From assembly GCF_000337475.1 (NCBI RefSeq), contig NZ_AOIT01000015.1:549-59759 (forward strand): 59,211 nucleotides of DNA, given 5' to 3'. The notes under the pieces were generated by a model, which made no database searches, was not told where the DNA came from, and saw only the letters and a list, made by a program, of their open reading frames with translations. The DNA is from Natrinema limicola JCM 13563 (GTDB lineage: Archaea; Halobacteriota; Halobacteria; Halobacteriales; Natrialbaceae). The translations under genes were made by a program, and so were the position numbers. This document shows, piece by piece, positions 33,573-41,963 of the stretch (its first letter is position 1; the number at the start of each line of letters is the position of its first letter).

Positions 33573-33749
33573 CTACGTCGGCTGCTGGCGCTGCCACAGT
33601 CCGAACAACAGCGCAGCGACCGTCACGAACAACGTCGACCCGGTCACGAGATACGCAAGCGGTCCGGTGGCCAGTGTGGCGGGCCCGATCAGCGTCAGAG
33701 TCCCGATGACGAGTAGGGTGGCTCCGAGGCCGATTTGCGTAACGTCCAT
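33573..33749 (-). CDS. Small two-helix membrane protein
   Basis: 58-residue protein, MDVTQIGLGATLLVIGTLTLIGPATLATGPLAYLVTGSTLFVTVAALLFGLWQRQQPT, here described by its parts: two hydrophobic segments (about 5-22 and 28-50) and a short basic C-terminus. No family recognised. A minus-strand TATA element (33777-33785) at the right distance, plus the clean short frame, makes it a likely gene. A longer frame (ATG at 33797) would overlap that TATA and is rejected. Confidence 0.65.
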   Translation of the reverse strand: MDVTQIGLGATLLVIGTLTLIGPATLATGPLAYLVTGSTLFVTVAALLFGLWQRQQPT

Positions 33750-33776
33750 GTCCTGCCAAGAGCACTCGAGCGAACG

Positions 33777-33785
33777 CTTATAAGT
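33777..33785 (-). promoter_or_regulatory. TATA element for the small membrane protein gene
   Basis: Reads acttataag on the minus strand, about 32 bases before ATG 33749; the strongest TATA match in this part of the window. Confidence 0.6.
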
Positions 33786-33866
33786 ATCACTCTCCACCCA
33801 TCGGGTCTACGCTCACCACGCCGGCAGGTCGAAGGGCTTTCGATCCGGCAGGCCAACCGTCGGGTA

Positions 33867-34355
33867 ATGAGCGAGCCAGCAGACGGGAGTGCCGGCCTCT
33901 CCCAGCTTCGGACCATCGCTGACTATCAGTTCGGTGCTGGTGCGGGCGCGGCACTGTTCCCACCCGACGAATCGCTGACGATCAAACGGACAACCTCTGG
34001 TCGCCCACAGCAGGTCCACGCCGAATCGGGGCGGATCGTCTCCTTTGGCACCGACGGCCGGTTTACGCTGGGTCTCGAGGGCGGTCACCGACTCGACGCT
34101 GCCCTTCCACATCCCGCCTATCGCGTCGTCGTCGACGACGAGAGCGAGCCGTTCGTTCGCGACGAGAAGAACGTCTTCGCGAAGTTCGTCTGCGAGGTCG
34201 GCGACGAGATCCGGCCGGGTGACGAGGTGCTGGTCGTTCACGAACGCGGCGAGTTGCTCGCGGTCGGCACGGCACAACTCGATGCCGGGGCAATCCGGGA
34301 CTTCGAGACGGGAATGGCGGTGAACGTGCGCGAAGGCGCGCCTGCTGAGTCGTAA
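33867..34355 (+). CDS. PUA-domain protein
   Basis: 162-residue protein. Residues about 1-75 form an alpha/beta domain (SQLRTIADYQFGAGAGAALFPPDESLTIKRTTSGRPQQVH) that often precedes PUA in archaeal tRNA-guanine-transglycosylase-related proteins. Residues about 80-155 form a PUA RNA-binding domain (HPAYRVVVDDESEPFVRDEKNVFAKFV, then GDEIRPGDEVLVVHERGELLAVGTA). It probably binds tRNA or rRNA; a link to archaeosine modification is inference from the domain pair. The long upstream open frame overlaps the divergent small gene's promoter, so ATG 33867 is used. Confidence 0.83.
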   Translation: MSEPADGSAGLSQLRTIADYQFGAGAGAALFPPDESLTIKRTTSGRPQQVHAESGRIVSFGTDGRFTLGLEGGHRLDAALPHPAYRVVVDDESEPFVRDEKNVFAKFVCEVGDEIRPGDEVLVVHERGELLAVGTAQLDAGAIRDFETGMAVNVREGAPAES

Positions 34356-34380
34356 TCAGACGGGCGGCGACCGCAGCCGA

Positions 34381-34998
34381 CTATAATTGGCACTCTCTTC
34401 CGATCTCTCGTTCGTATCGTGTCTTGGTCTCCTCAAATAGCGTCTCACCGATCTCAGTGTGGAGCCGCGGTGCAGCCGTAGCGAAGAACTCGTCTAGGTT
34501 TTCGTACTGCGAGAAGGCAGTGTTCTCCTCGGCGTCGTCGTATCGGTTTTCGCGTTCGTATTTGAGTGCCTGCAGGCAGTTGTCGATCAGATCCATGTCC
34601 TTGACGAACTGTGCGGTCGGCGTCTCGCGAGTCTCGTACTCTTCCCAGAGCGAGCGAAACTCGCCATCGGCGTCGAACGGCTCGAGCAACTCGGCGATCG
34701 CCGCCCGCTCGCGGGCCGTCTTCTCCTCTGTGGACACCTGCTGGTGCTCGTCATCTGCACGAGTTGGGATATCCCCCGTGCGCGCTTCCGCGAGGTCGTG
34801 GACCAGCGCCATCGCGACCGCCCGGTCCCGCTCGACGGCGTCGCCAGCCTGCTCTGCATACAGCAGGCACAGCGTCGCCACACCCCACGTGTGGGCCGCC
34901 ACCGACTCCGGCGCGTCGATCCCGCGGAGGACCCAGCCCGTCCGCAACTCGTCTTTCAGCTCGAGCGCCTCGAGCAGCGCGTCGAATTCGTCGGCCAT
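34381..34998 (-). CDS. HD-domain hydrolase, 5'-nucleotidase YfbR/HDDC2-like
   Basis: 205-residue HD-superfamily protein. Metal ligands in order: HTWGVATLCLL (His about 36), ALVHDLAEARTGDIPTR (His-Asp about 66-67) and VKDMDLIDNCLQALKYE (Asp about 135). This pattern matches YfbR/HDDC2-type deoxynucleoside 5'-monophosphatases. Substrate not proven. Two candidate ATGs lie 6 bases apart (35004, 34998); I use the second. It is convergent with the PUA gene and divergent from nac. Confidence 0.87.
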   Translation of the reverse strand: MADEFDALLEALELKDELRTGWVLRGIDAPESVAAHTWGVATLCLLYAEQAGDAVERDRAVAMALVHDLAEARTGDIPTRADDEHQQVSTEEKTARERAAIAELLEPFDADGEFRSLWEEYETRETPTAQFVKDMDLIDNCLQALKYERENRYDDAEENTAFSQYENLDEFFATAAPRLHTEIGETLFEETKTRYEREIGRECQL

Positions 34999-35135
34999 GG
35001 CCAAATGGCACGCACTAGTGCCGGTTGAACCCGTCGGTCATCGACCCCGTTTCGAGCCCGATGGATCGGCTCGGCGACCCGGGTAGCGATCCTCGAACGA
35101 CAAAGTAAAAGGTCGCTCACGGCGACGTGGCGAGT

Positions 35136-35513
35136 ATGTTTGGAGGAGGCGGCGGCGGACTCAATCCGCGTAAAATGGAACAGATGATGAAACAGATGGG
35201 AATCGACGTCGAGGACATCGACGCCGAAGAGGTCATCATCCGCACTGCAGAGCACGACCTCGTGTTCAGCGACGCCGAAGTCACCAAGATGGACGCCCGC
35301 GGCCAGGAGACCTACCAGGTCATCGGCTCGCCCGAGAAAGTCGAAGCCGGCTCAGCCGGCGGCACTGGGGCTGACGACGACGCTGGCTCGTCGATCCCCG
35401 ACGACGACGTCGAACTCGTTGCGATGCGAGCCGACGTCAGTGAGGACGAGGCCCGCGAGGCCCTCGAAGCGACCGACGGCGACCTCGCCGCAGCGGTCGA
35501 GTCCCTCGAGTGA
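35136..35513 (+). CDS. nac: Nascent polypeptide-associated complex protein
   Basis: 125-residue archaeal NAC alpha homologue that binds nascent chains at the ribosomal exit tunnel as a homodimer. Gly-rich start [26 protein letters not shown] domain at about 15-70 ([39 protein letters not shown]), an acidic linker, and a UBA domain at about 92-125 ([33 protein letters not shown]). GTG 35127 upstream is possible, but MFGGG is the family start. The stop overlaps the start of trmI, coupling them. Confidence 0.95.
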   Translation: MFGGGGGGLNPRKMEQMMKQMGIDVEDIDAEEVIIRTAEHDLVFSDAEVTKMDARGQETYQVIGSPEKVEAGSAGGTGADDDAGSSIPDDDVELVAMRADVSEDEAREALEATDGDLAAAVESLE

Positions 35514-36301
35514 CCCGCGTGAGCGGTGACGGCGACACGGCCGAGGGAGACGCCGAGACCGACCACGACTGCATGCCGGTCTTGCTCGTCCGCGGCGACC
35601 GCGAGTTCCTCGTCGAACCCGGCGACGAGATGGGGACCGACCTCGGCGTGCTCGAGGTTCCCGACGACGTCGAGTCGGGCGACATTGTCGAGACGCATCT
35701 GGGCGACGAGTTCCAGGTGCGTCGACTGCGCGGCCCGGATCTCTTCCATCACTTCGAGCGGACCGGCGCGCCGATGGTCCCCCGCGACATCGGGCTGGTG
35801 ATCGGCGAGACAGGTATCGCTCGCGGCGACCGGGTCCTCGACGCTGGCACCGGCACGGGCGTGCTCGCGGCGATGATGGCCCGCGCCGGCGCATCGGTGG
35901 TGACCTACGAGCGAGATGCCGACTTCGCTGACGTCGCCCGCGAGAACATGTCGCTGGGCGGCGTTTCTGATGCTGTCGACGTCCGAACTGGCGATGTGAC
36001 CGAACAGATCGAGGATCTCGAGCCCGCGTCGTTCGACGTTATGACGCTCGATACGGGCGATGCGGCGACGATGGTCGAACACGCACCCGAGCTGCTCGTC
36101 GACGGCGGGTTCGTCGCGGTCTACAGCCCGTTCATCGAGTCGACTCGTGACGTCGTCGAGACAGCCCACGAAGTCGGGCTCTCGGACGTGGCCACGCGCG
36201 AGACGATCCAGCGCGAGATGCAGTTCGACGATCGGGGCTCGCGGCCGTCGACCGCACCCGTCGGCCACACCGGCTACCTGACGATCGCGCGCAACGAGTA
36301 A
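35510..36301 (+). CDS. trmI: tRNA (adenine-N1)-methyltransferase, TrmI family
   Basis: 263-residue class I SAM-dependent methyltransferase of the TrmI family, which in archaea forms m1A57/58 in the tRNA T-loop. The N-terminal beta domain has [27 protein letters not shown]. The SAM site is DAGTGTG (residues 111-117), with [21 protein letters not shown] after it and catalytic-region [32 protein letters not shown]. The GTG start overlaps the nac stop (GTGA), so translation is coupled. The nac-trmI order is common in haloarchaea. Confidence 0.92.
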   Translation: MTRVSGDGDTAEGDAETDHDCMPVLLVRGDREFLVEPGDEMGTDLGVLEVPDDVESGDIVETHLGDEFQVRRLRGPDLFHHFERTGAPMVPRDIGLVIGETGIARGDRVLDAGTGTGVLAAMMARAGASVVTYERDADFADVARENMSLGGVSDAVDVRTGDVTEQIEDLEPASFDVMTLDTGDAATMVEHAPELLVDGGFVAVYSPFIESTRDVVETAHEVGLSDVATRETIQREMQFDDRGSRPSTAPVGHTGYLTIARNE

Positions 36302-36614
36302 CGTGCTCTCTCGCGGTTTCTCTTTGCTCGAGCGCCGGTGACGATCGCCGATCGGATCTTTCGTCGCAGGTACTGTCTCGAGTTGCCACGCTCTCGAGCG
36401 GTGGCCGGGAGCGGGCTCCAAGTAACGCGCGGAGCCCGCGACTCGGGGAATGGCAGGCGCTTTACAGCCGTTCGCCGCGAGCGACCATCGGGAGCGAGCG
36501 GGCCGACGACTGACCCATCGGGGAAGGAGGAGTGCGTTTGATCAACCGTTTACCGAGGGACGTCACGCTGTGCGGCGAAGCCGCCAGCGTGACAGACCGC
36601 AGGGTAAACGGTTG
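36302..36614. repeat. Composite 3'-UTR repeat, copy R1 (downstream of tfs)
   Basis: Non-coding 313 bases between trmI and the convergent tfs. Core 36401-36534: outer helix ccggg/ctcgg (36405-36409, 36442-36446), inner 9-bp helix 36411-36419/36431-36439 and 11-base loop aagtaacgcgc. The same geometry occurs at 46208-46342. Next to the tfs stop, a long hairpin has an 11-bp outer stem (36544-36554/36603-36613) and a perfect 9+5-bp inner stem (36562-36570/36585-36593; gcggc/gccgc) with a gaa triloop. It may end the tfs transcript. Confidence 0.75.
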
Positions 36615-36923
36615 TTAGTTGTCGTCCTCGCGCCACTTGTGCTCGCATTCGGTACAGATGAAAAAGCGCGTCTCGGACTCGTCGGCCGAGCGGATCTGTT
36701 GCATGTACCAGTAGGCACGGTCGTTGCCACATTCGGGACAGATGGCGTCGGTTTCGGGCAGCGAGGTCTCTTCGGAGGATTCGATGATCTCGCTGGCTTC
36801 CTGGTCTTCGGTGAGCGTGTACTGGTCGGCGTCGCCTTTCGGCTTCGTAAAGCCACAGCTGCCACACTCCCAGATGCCGTTATCGGCTTTCATCATCGAA
36901 CCGCATTCGTCGCAGAATTCCAT
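36615..36923 (-). CDS. tfs: Transcription factor S (TFIIS-like RNA polymerase cleavage factor)
   Basis: 102-residue archaeal TFS, which rescues stalled RNA polymerase by stimulating transcript cleavage. N-terminal zinc ribbon with Cys4, Cys7, Cys20 and Cys23; C-terminal ribbon with Cys62, Cys65, Cys90 and Cys93. The catalytic acidic hairpin RSADE (78-82, Asp81/Glu82) that enters the polymerase channel is intact, so this is a cleavage-active form and not an inhibitory TFS4-type paralogue. It is monocistronic; a structured repeat follows its stop at once. Confidence 0.96.
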   Translation of the reverse strand: MEFCDECGSMMKADNGIWECGSCGFTKPKGDADQYTLTEDQEASEIIESSEETSLPETDAICPECGNDRAYWYMQQIRSADESETRFFICTECEHKWREDDN

Positions 36924-37010
36924 CGTTGTCCGGGCTACGAGCGTCGAGCGACTTAAGGCACGCGTTTAGGCCCGCTGATCGGGCTCGGCTCCACGCCCGT
37001 TGCGTGGCAG

Positions 37011-37265
37011 TTAGCCTTCGCCTTCCGATTGATACGGCTCGCCGACGGCCTCGCGTGGAAGGACGTTGTGGAGCTCTGACTTGAGGTCTGCGGCCGACTC
37101 GAAGCGGTCGCTGCCGCTGCGTTCGATGAGCGCGCCAAGGTTTCGCTCGCCGTCTGCAAGCAGGAGCGTGGTATCCTCGAGTTCGGCGGCAGCCTGGTCG
37201 GTTGTGACGGGGTACTCGAGGTCCGCGAAGACAGCTTCGATGCGGCTGAGTTTGACTTCAGGCAT
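37011..37265 (-). CDS. DUF5789 family protein
   Basis: 84-residue haloarchaeal protein: MPEVKLSRIEAVFADLEYPVTTDQAAAELEDTTLLLADGERNLGALIERSGSDRF is the family core, a small acidic alpha/beta fold. No catalytic motif; function unknown. The start at MPEVKLSRI is chosen over a codon 7 residues upstream because the family begins here. It lies upstream of tfs on the same strand with an 87-base gap. Confidence 0.8.
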   Translation of the reverse strand: MPEVKLSRIEAVFADLEYPVTTDQAAAELEDTTLLLADGERNLGALIERSGSDRFESAADLKSELHNVLPREAVGEPYQSEGEG

Positions 37266-37380
37266 GGGTGGAGAAACGCAGTCCAATGGTATGTACTTCT
37301 GCTGTGCGTGGCAGTACTGTCACGGACACCAATCTGTCCCGTCGAAACTGTAATCGGGTGGGGGCACACAGTTAGGATCC

Positions 37381-38670
37381 ATGCGGAGTGTCGTCGAGCG
37401 GGTTATCGCGCCGTTTGCTGTCGATCGACGGGTGCTCGCGCTGGCGGGTGCCCGGATGGCAGACGGGATCGGCAACTCGTTTCTGATCATCGTTATTCCG
37501 CTGTATGTCACGAGCGGCATCGTCGGCGGGACGGCCTTCGGTCTCGAGGAGTCGCTGATCATCGGGGTGATCCTCTCGTTGTTCGGCTTTCTCAACAGTA
37601 GTTTTCAGCCGGTTACGGGCCGGCTGTCGGATCGGCTCGGCCGGCGCAAGCCCTTTATTTTGGCCGGACTCGCCGGCCTCGCGCTGACGAACATCGCCTA
37701 CGTTTTCGCGGAGACGTACGTCTCCCTGTTAGTCATCCGCGGGCTGCAGGGGGTCAGCGTCGCCTTCATCATTCCGGCGTCGGTCGCGCTCGTCAACGAA
37801 CTCGCCTCGAGCGGCGATCGCGGCGGGAACATGGGCGTCTACAACACCTTTCGGTTGGTCGGCTTTGGAGCCGGCCCTGCGGTCGCCGGTGCCGTCGTCA
37901 ACCTCGGCCCGTACACGCTCCCCAGCGGAGTGATGGTCAACGGCTTCGACGCCGCGTTCTACATTGCTACGATCACGGCGACGATCAGCTACGTGCTGGT
38001 GACGGTGCTCGTCTCCGATCCCGAGTCGACGGCGGCGAACGCGGGTGCGGACCTCTCGATCCCGATCCGCGATCGGACGGGCCCGAACCTGCTCGATCCG
38101 ATCTTCACGCTGGGCCTCGCGTCGTTTTTCATGGCCACGGGGATCGCGCTCTTTGCGACCATTCAACCCGAGGTCAACGCTCGGCTCGAGCAGGGCGCGA
38201 CCTGGTTCGGCCTGCAGTTTGCGGCGTTTATCCTCGCGCAGGTTGCCCTCCAGACGCCGATCGGGCGAGCCTGCGATCGGTATGGTCGCCGGCCCTTTAT
38301 CATCGGTGGGATGGTGTTGTTGATTCCGACGACGCTCGTCCAGGGATTCGTTCTCTCGTCGATGCTCATGTTCGTCGCGCGGCTGTTTCAGGGCGTTGCG
38401 GCCGCGATGGTCTTTGTCCCGTCGCTGGCGCTGGCGGGCGATCTCGCCGGGAAAGGGGAATCGGGTTCGAAGCTATCGGTGCTCACGATGGCCTTCGGCT
38501 ATGGGATCGCTGCCGGCCCGCTCTCGTCGGGTGCGTTGGTCGGGTTCGGCTTCAGAGTGCCGTTCGTCTTCGGGTCCGTTCTCGCCGTCTTCGGGGCGAT
38601 CCTAGTCTACACACAGGTCGAGGAGACGCTCGAAACGACGGCCCCAGTGCCGGTTTTCGGAAGCGAGTGA
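37381..38670 (+). CDS. Major facilitator superfamily transporter
   Basis: 429-residue protein with about 12 membrane helices. The MFS signature between TM2 and TM3 reads GRLSDRLGRRKPFILAGL (about 80-97), and its half-repeat between TM8 and TM9 is GRACDRYGRRPFIIGG (about 296-311). TM5 carries GFGAGPAVAGAVVNL, like drug/H+ antiporters. A central loop (about 213-235) is charged. It is probably a proton-coupled exporter; the substrate cannot be told. No regulator or biosynthetic gene adjoins it. Confidence 0.92.
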   Translation: MRSVVERVIAPFAVDRRVLALAGARMADGIGNSFLIIVIPLYVTSGIVGGTAFGLEESLIIGVILSLFGFLNSSFQPVTGRLSDRLGRRKPFILAGLAGLALTNIAYVFAETYVSLLVIRGLQGVSVAFIIPASVALVNELASSGDRGGNMGVYNTFRLVGFGAGPAVAGAVVNLGPYTLPSGVMVNGFDAAFYIATITATISYVLVTVLVSDPESTAANAGADLSIPIRDRTGPNLLDPIFTLGLASFFMATGIALFATIQPEVNARLEQGATWFGLQFAAFILAQVALQTPIGRACDRYGRRPFIIGGMVLLIPTTLVQGFVLSSMLMFVARLFQGVAAAMVFVPSLALAGDLAGKGESGSKLSVLTMAFGYGIAAGPLSSGALVGFGFRVPFVFGSVLAVFGAILVYTQVEETLETTAPVPVFGSE

Positions 38671-38724
38671 TCGGAACACGACGGGACGCAACGCAAAAGT
38701 AGCGGATACACATACGCTTTCACG

Positions 38725-39228
38725 ATGACGCTCTCGGAGGAGGCCACAGACCGGTTGGCGGACGTAGTGGAGCTACAGCCGACGAAGAACGCCGAGCTGC
38801 AGGAGCGCTGGGATATGGACAGTGGCAGCGAGGTCCATCAGTACTTGGAGAACGAACTCGGCGACTACTACTTTCGGGACGACAACAGCCTGATCCGGGC
38901 GACCGCCGAAGCGGCTGACCTGGTCGACGTCGAGCCGGGCATCGAGAGCGATCCTGACGCCGACGGAATCCCCTCCAAAATCCGCGTCCCCGAGTTGCAA
39001 GCCCAAATCGTCGCGGTGTTGGCTGCCCCTGGCGAGCGATCCGAAAGCGTCGTCTCGGTGCTTCACAACCTTCAGGACGAATACGACGTCGACCCCGACG
39101 CCGAGGACGTCCGCTCGGGCCTCCAGAGTCTGCGCCGCAAGGGCGTCGTCGAGGTCGAGTACCGCACTGTTCCCACCTTCCGGCTGGCCGTCGAGCGCGA
39201 CGACCTCGAGGTCGCCGTCGCCGAGTAA
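38725..39228 (+). CDS. DUF5797 family protein, winged-helix-like
   Basis: 167-residue haloarchaeal protein starting MTLSEEATDRLADVVELQPTKNAELQERWDMDSGSEVHQYLENELGDYYFRDDNSLIRAT. It contains two helix-turn-helix-like units: residues about 18-60 (ELQERWDMDSGSEVHQYL) and about 88-155 (LQAQIVAVLAAPGERSESVVSVLHNLQDEYDVDPDAEDVRSGLQSLRRKGVVEVEYRTVPTFRLAV), the second like a winged helix with a beta wing. A DNA-binding role is likely but unproven. It has its own promoter region after the MFS gene. Confidence 0.82.
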   Translation: MTLSEEATDRLADVVELQPTKNAELQERWDMDSGSEVHQYLENELGDYYFRDDNSLIRATAEAADLVDVEPGIESDPDADGIPSKIRVPELQAQIVAVLAAPGERSESVVSVLHNLQDEYDVDPDAEDVRSGLQSLRRKGVVEVEYRTVPTFRLAVERDDLEVAVAE

Positions 39229-39261
39229 GTTCGTCACCTCCGATTGTGGCTGCCGGCTTCG

Positions 39262-40341
39262 TTACAGACCCGGCCGCCGGCGACGGCGACGCTCGGCGAG
39301 CAGTTGTTGGAGCCGTTTTCCGGGACCTCCTTCGATCGGCCAGCCACGGGTGCGCCAGGTCGGCGGCTCGGGTTCAAAGTGAGGACAGGAGCCACCACAC
39401 TCGGCGGCCGTCTGGCAGCGATCGGTAGCAGCACAGTACGGCAGCGCTTGCGTTGCACCTCGAGCGCGCAACTGGAAGTGCCGGCAGTCGGGACGCATGG
39501 TGTCGACGAAGGAACGCCAGCCGCGTTCGTAGGCGCGTTCGGCGATCGCGAGCCGTGTGTCGGCTTTCGTCTCGGGATCGACGTACTCGAACCGGGCCGC
39601 CGATGCGTCGCGAGCGCCGCCCTCGGGGCGCTCGAGAATTCTCGTTCCCGGTTCGTCAACCGCCAGCGTTCGGGGATACCAGACGACATCGGCGGTCAGA
39701 CTCTCGGGCTCGAGCGTAAGGATCCCCGCTTCGACCGGCAGGTCCTCGAAGAGGGCGGGCTCGACGGTATCTCCTGTCGTCCGGGTTGCAACCCAGACCT
39801 CGTCGGCCAGCCCCATGGCGACGTCGTACTCGAGTTGTGCGCCGAGCGCACGGGCGGCGCTGGCATCGAGATCCGGTTTGTTCTCGATCGCGACGATCCG
39901 CTCGAGCCAGTCGGGATAGGCCCATTTTCGGCGGATCTCGATGCGATTGCCCGACTTTCGCGTCTCTATACTCCCGCGGTCGTCGGCGCGGTGGATCGCC
40001 TCGCGGACGTATCGCCACGGGTAGCCGGGATATGGGAGGGCGTCGCGGTAGTAGGTCCACTCGGCGGGGGCGTTCCGGACGATGTGGAGGAGATCGCTGT
40101 CGAGTCGGTCGGGACCGAATCGAGCGCGGCGACTGAGGGCCTCGGGATCACACTCGAGCACGATGGTGTCCCAGCGGCGGCGTTTAGTGCCGAGCTGGCG
40201 GGCGATGACGGTCACGGTGTCGTCGCTGGCAGCGGTTGCTGGCGGCCACGCCAGTTCGGCCCATCGGCAGGCCCGTAACTCGAATCCGAATTCGTGTCCG
40301 GGGTCGCGCTGCACTGTTCGCGATAGGGTCGGGACCGACAT
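39262..40341 (-). CDS. DUF5787 family protein
   Basis: 359-residue haloarchaeal protein of unknown function. The N-terminal FGFELRACRWAELAWPP and VTVIARQLGTKRRRWDTIVLECDPEALSRRARFGPD, and the central RKWAYPDWLERIVAIENKPDLDASAARALGAQLEYDVAMGLADEVWVATR, look like a restriction-endonuclease-like (PD-(D/E)xK) core: a Glu-x-Lys in IENKPD after a hydrophobic strand. The C-terminal region has a Cys cluster (CRHFQL...CAATDRCQTAAECGGSCPHFE) that could bind zinc or an Fe-S cluster, as in Cas4/RecB-type nucleases. The nuclease reading is my inference. Confidence 0.75.
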   Translation of the reverse strand: MSVPTLSRTVQRDPGHEFGFELRACRWAELAWPPATAASDDTVTVIARQLGTKRRRWDTIVLECDPEALSRRARFGPDRLDSDLLHIVRNAPAEWTYYRDALPYPGYPWRYVREAIHRADDRGSIETRKSGNRIEIRRKWAYPDWLERIVAIENKPDLDASAARALGAQLEYDVAMGLADEVWVATRTTGDTVEPALFEDLPVEAGILTLEPESLTADVVWYPRTLAVDEPGTRILERPEGGARDASAARFEYVDPETKADTRLAIAERAYERGWRSFVDTMRPDCRHFQLRARGATQALPYCAATDRCQTAAECGGSCPHFEPEPPTWRTRGWPIEGGPGKRLQQLLAERRRRRRPGL

Positions 40342-40439
40342 GTGTACTACGGTGTGCTCATTTCGGTTTCGACGTGTCGCTGTCGGGATCGAGTCACCAA
40401 CGAAACCGGAAGCGACGTTCGACCGCAGTCGATCTGGCC

Positions 40440-41129
40440 TCAGAACGTGGTGGGTGTCGAAGTCGACCGCGACGTTCCGGTCGTGGTGGCTGTCGCGAAC
40501 GCATGGCCGAACATGCGGAAGATCGCGACGTTCGCATAGAACCCAACGAACGGCACGAGTAACGCACCGACGAACGTGAGTATCAGTGCCGAGTTGACGA
40601 TCGTGAGCACGACGGCCACGGCCATCGGAAAGAGCGCCGCCAACAAATAGTCGGTGCTCAGCAGAACGGGCTTGATCGCGCTCATGTCGAACGCTGCGCT
40701 GATCGACCCTTCGCGAGCATAGTTGGTCAGCCCCGCGGGAACGATGTAGTAGATGATCAGCATCAGTGGAATGCTTGCAAAGACCGTCATGAACCCGATA
40801 CCGGCGATCAGTCCACCACCATCACCGCCAAGCCCTAACCCAACGCCGATCAAGCCGAATACGACCACCGAATAGATGGCCGTCGGCACGATCGCATACG
40901 CCAGTCCGATGACCGTCCCGGCCAGGCCCTTCACGAAGAGGTCGCCCCACTCAGTGAACTTCGGTGGGTTCTCGTCGCCGGCAACCGTCTTCTCGAGCAC
41001 CTGGATCCAGTAGCCGGTCAAGAGAATCGCAGGAAACAGTAACACTGAGAGGAGTACGAGTCCGCCACCGATCAGTATCCGTCCGGCCCAGTCGCCCCGA
41101 ACCGGATATGAGAGTCCATCTTCTAACAT
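40440..41129 (-). CDS. DUF4013 family membrane protein
   Basis: 229-residue protein with five or so hydrophobic helices (about 20-40, 75-100, 105-135, 165-190, 195-215). It has the DUF4013 pattern MLEDGLSYPVRGDWAGRILIGGGLVLL, GYWIQVLEKTVAGDENPPKFTEWGDLFVKGLAGTVI, and SISAAFDMSAIKPVL. Function unknown. The open frame reaches 41204, but MLEDGLSYPV is the family start. Confidence 0.87.
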   Translation of the reverse strand: MLEDGLSYPVRGDWAGRILIGGGLVLLSVLLFPAILLTGYWIQVLEKTVAGDENPPKFTEWGDLFVKGLAGTVIGLAYAIVPTAIYSVVVFGLIGVGLGLGGDGGGLIAGIGFMTVFASIPLMLIIYYIVPAGLTNYAREGSISAAFDMSAIKPVLLSTDYLLAALFPMAVAVVLTIVNSALILTFVGALLVPFVGFYANVAIFRMFGHAFATATTTGTSRSTSTPTTF

Positions 41130-41341
41130 GTCTCGTTCACAACCAGTGGACTCATTGGCGATAAGAAACACTTTCGATGAGAGGAGAGTACGGAGCGGTA
41201 GCAAGTTTCGTGCTGAGCAGTGACGTGGCTAATCAGCAGCGCTACTATCGGTGGTACAATGAGGTTGCAACTGCGGACGACAGCGACGATCAGGACACTG
41301 ACTTGTCCGATGTCGGCATCGCGGTATGAGCCGTCGCCACC

Positions 41342-41776
41342 CTACTCTTCCTCGTCCTCGAGTTCGTCTAAGAACTCGTGGGCATCCTCCAAGATTTCTC
41401 GTGGTCCGTCCTGCGTGACGGTGTTGATCGCCTGTTCGTAGTCGCGCCACTGGAGGTCGCGGTGTTCGTTTGAGAGTTCCGCGCTGGCCTCGAACGATTT
41501 CGCAATAAAGAGGTGAACGGTTTTGTGAATCGTCTTGCCGTTCGCCTCGAAGACGTAGTCGTAGTCCTTGCGAAAGCCGTCGAGTAACCGGAACTGTTCG
41601 ATCCCTGCCTCTTCCTTTACTTCGCGGATCGCCGTCTGCTGTAGCTCTTCATCTCCTTCGACACCGCCCTTGGGAAACTCCCAATCGCCTGGGCGGCTCT
41701 TGAGTAGAAGATACTCGCGCCGGCCCCGCGTATCGCGGAAGAGGATCGCGCCTGCGCTCGTAGCTTCGACTGCCAT
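41342..41776 (-). CDS. Nudix hydrolase, diadenosine tetraphosphatase type
   Basis: 144-residue Nudix protein. The Nudix box GGVEGDEELQQTAIREVKEEAGI is complete at about residues 37-59, preceded by YLLLKSRPGDWEFPKGG. The WEFPKGG before the box and the FEANGKTIHKTVHLFIA segment after it match asymmetric bis(5'-nucleosyl)-tetraphosphatases (Ap4A hydrolases), which clear alarmone-like dinucleotides. The acidic tail ELEDEEE is a halophile feature. It stands alone. Confidence 0.9.
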   Translation of the reverse strand: MAVEATSAGAILFRDTRGRREYLLLKSRPGDWEFPKGGVEGDEELQQTAIREVKEEAGIEQFRLLDGFRKDYDYVFEANGKTIHKTVHLFIAKSFEASAELSNEHRDLQWRDYEQAINTVTQDGPREILEDAHEFLDELEDEEE

Positions 41777-41963
41777 TAAGTAGGCTAACAGATGCGACGT
41801 TAAGAGAATATCGGACTGTTCGTCCAGCGTCTGCTGATTGTAGGCGTGATTTTCACGCCATCCCCGGCCGATCGACCGCAGTCGTTCACCGCGCCTGATC
41901 GGTATCGACCGATCTCAGCAACTTTTTACGCGCCCACCGTCGACCTATTCGACAGCACCAGCC

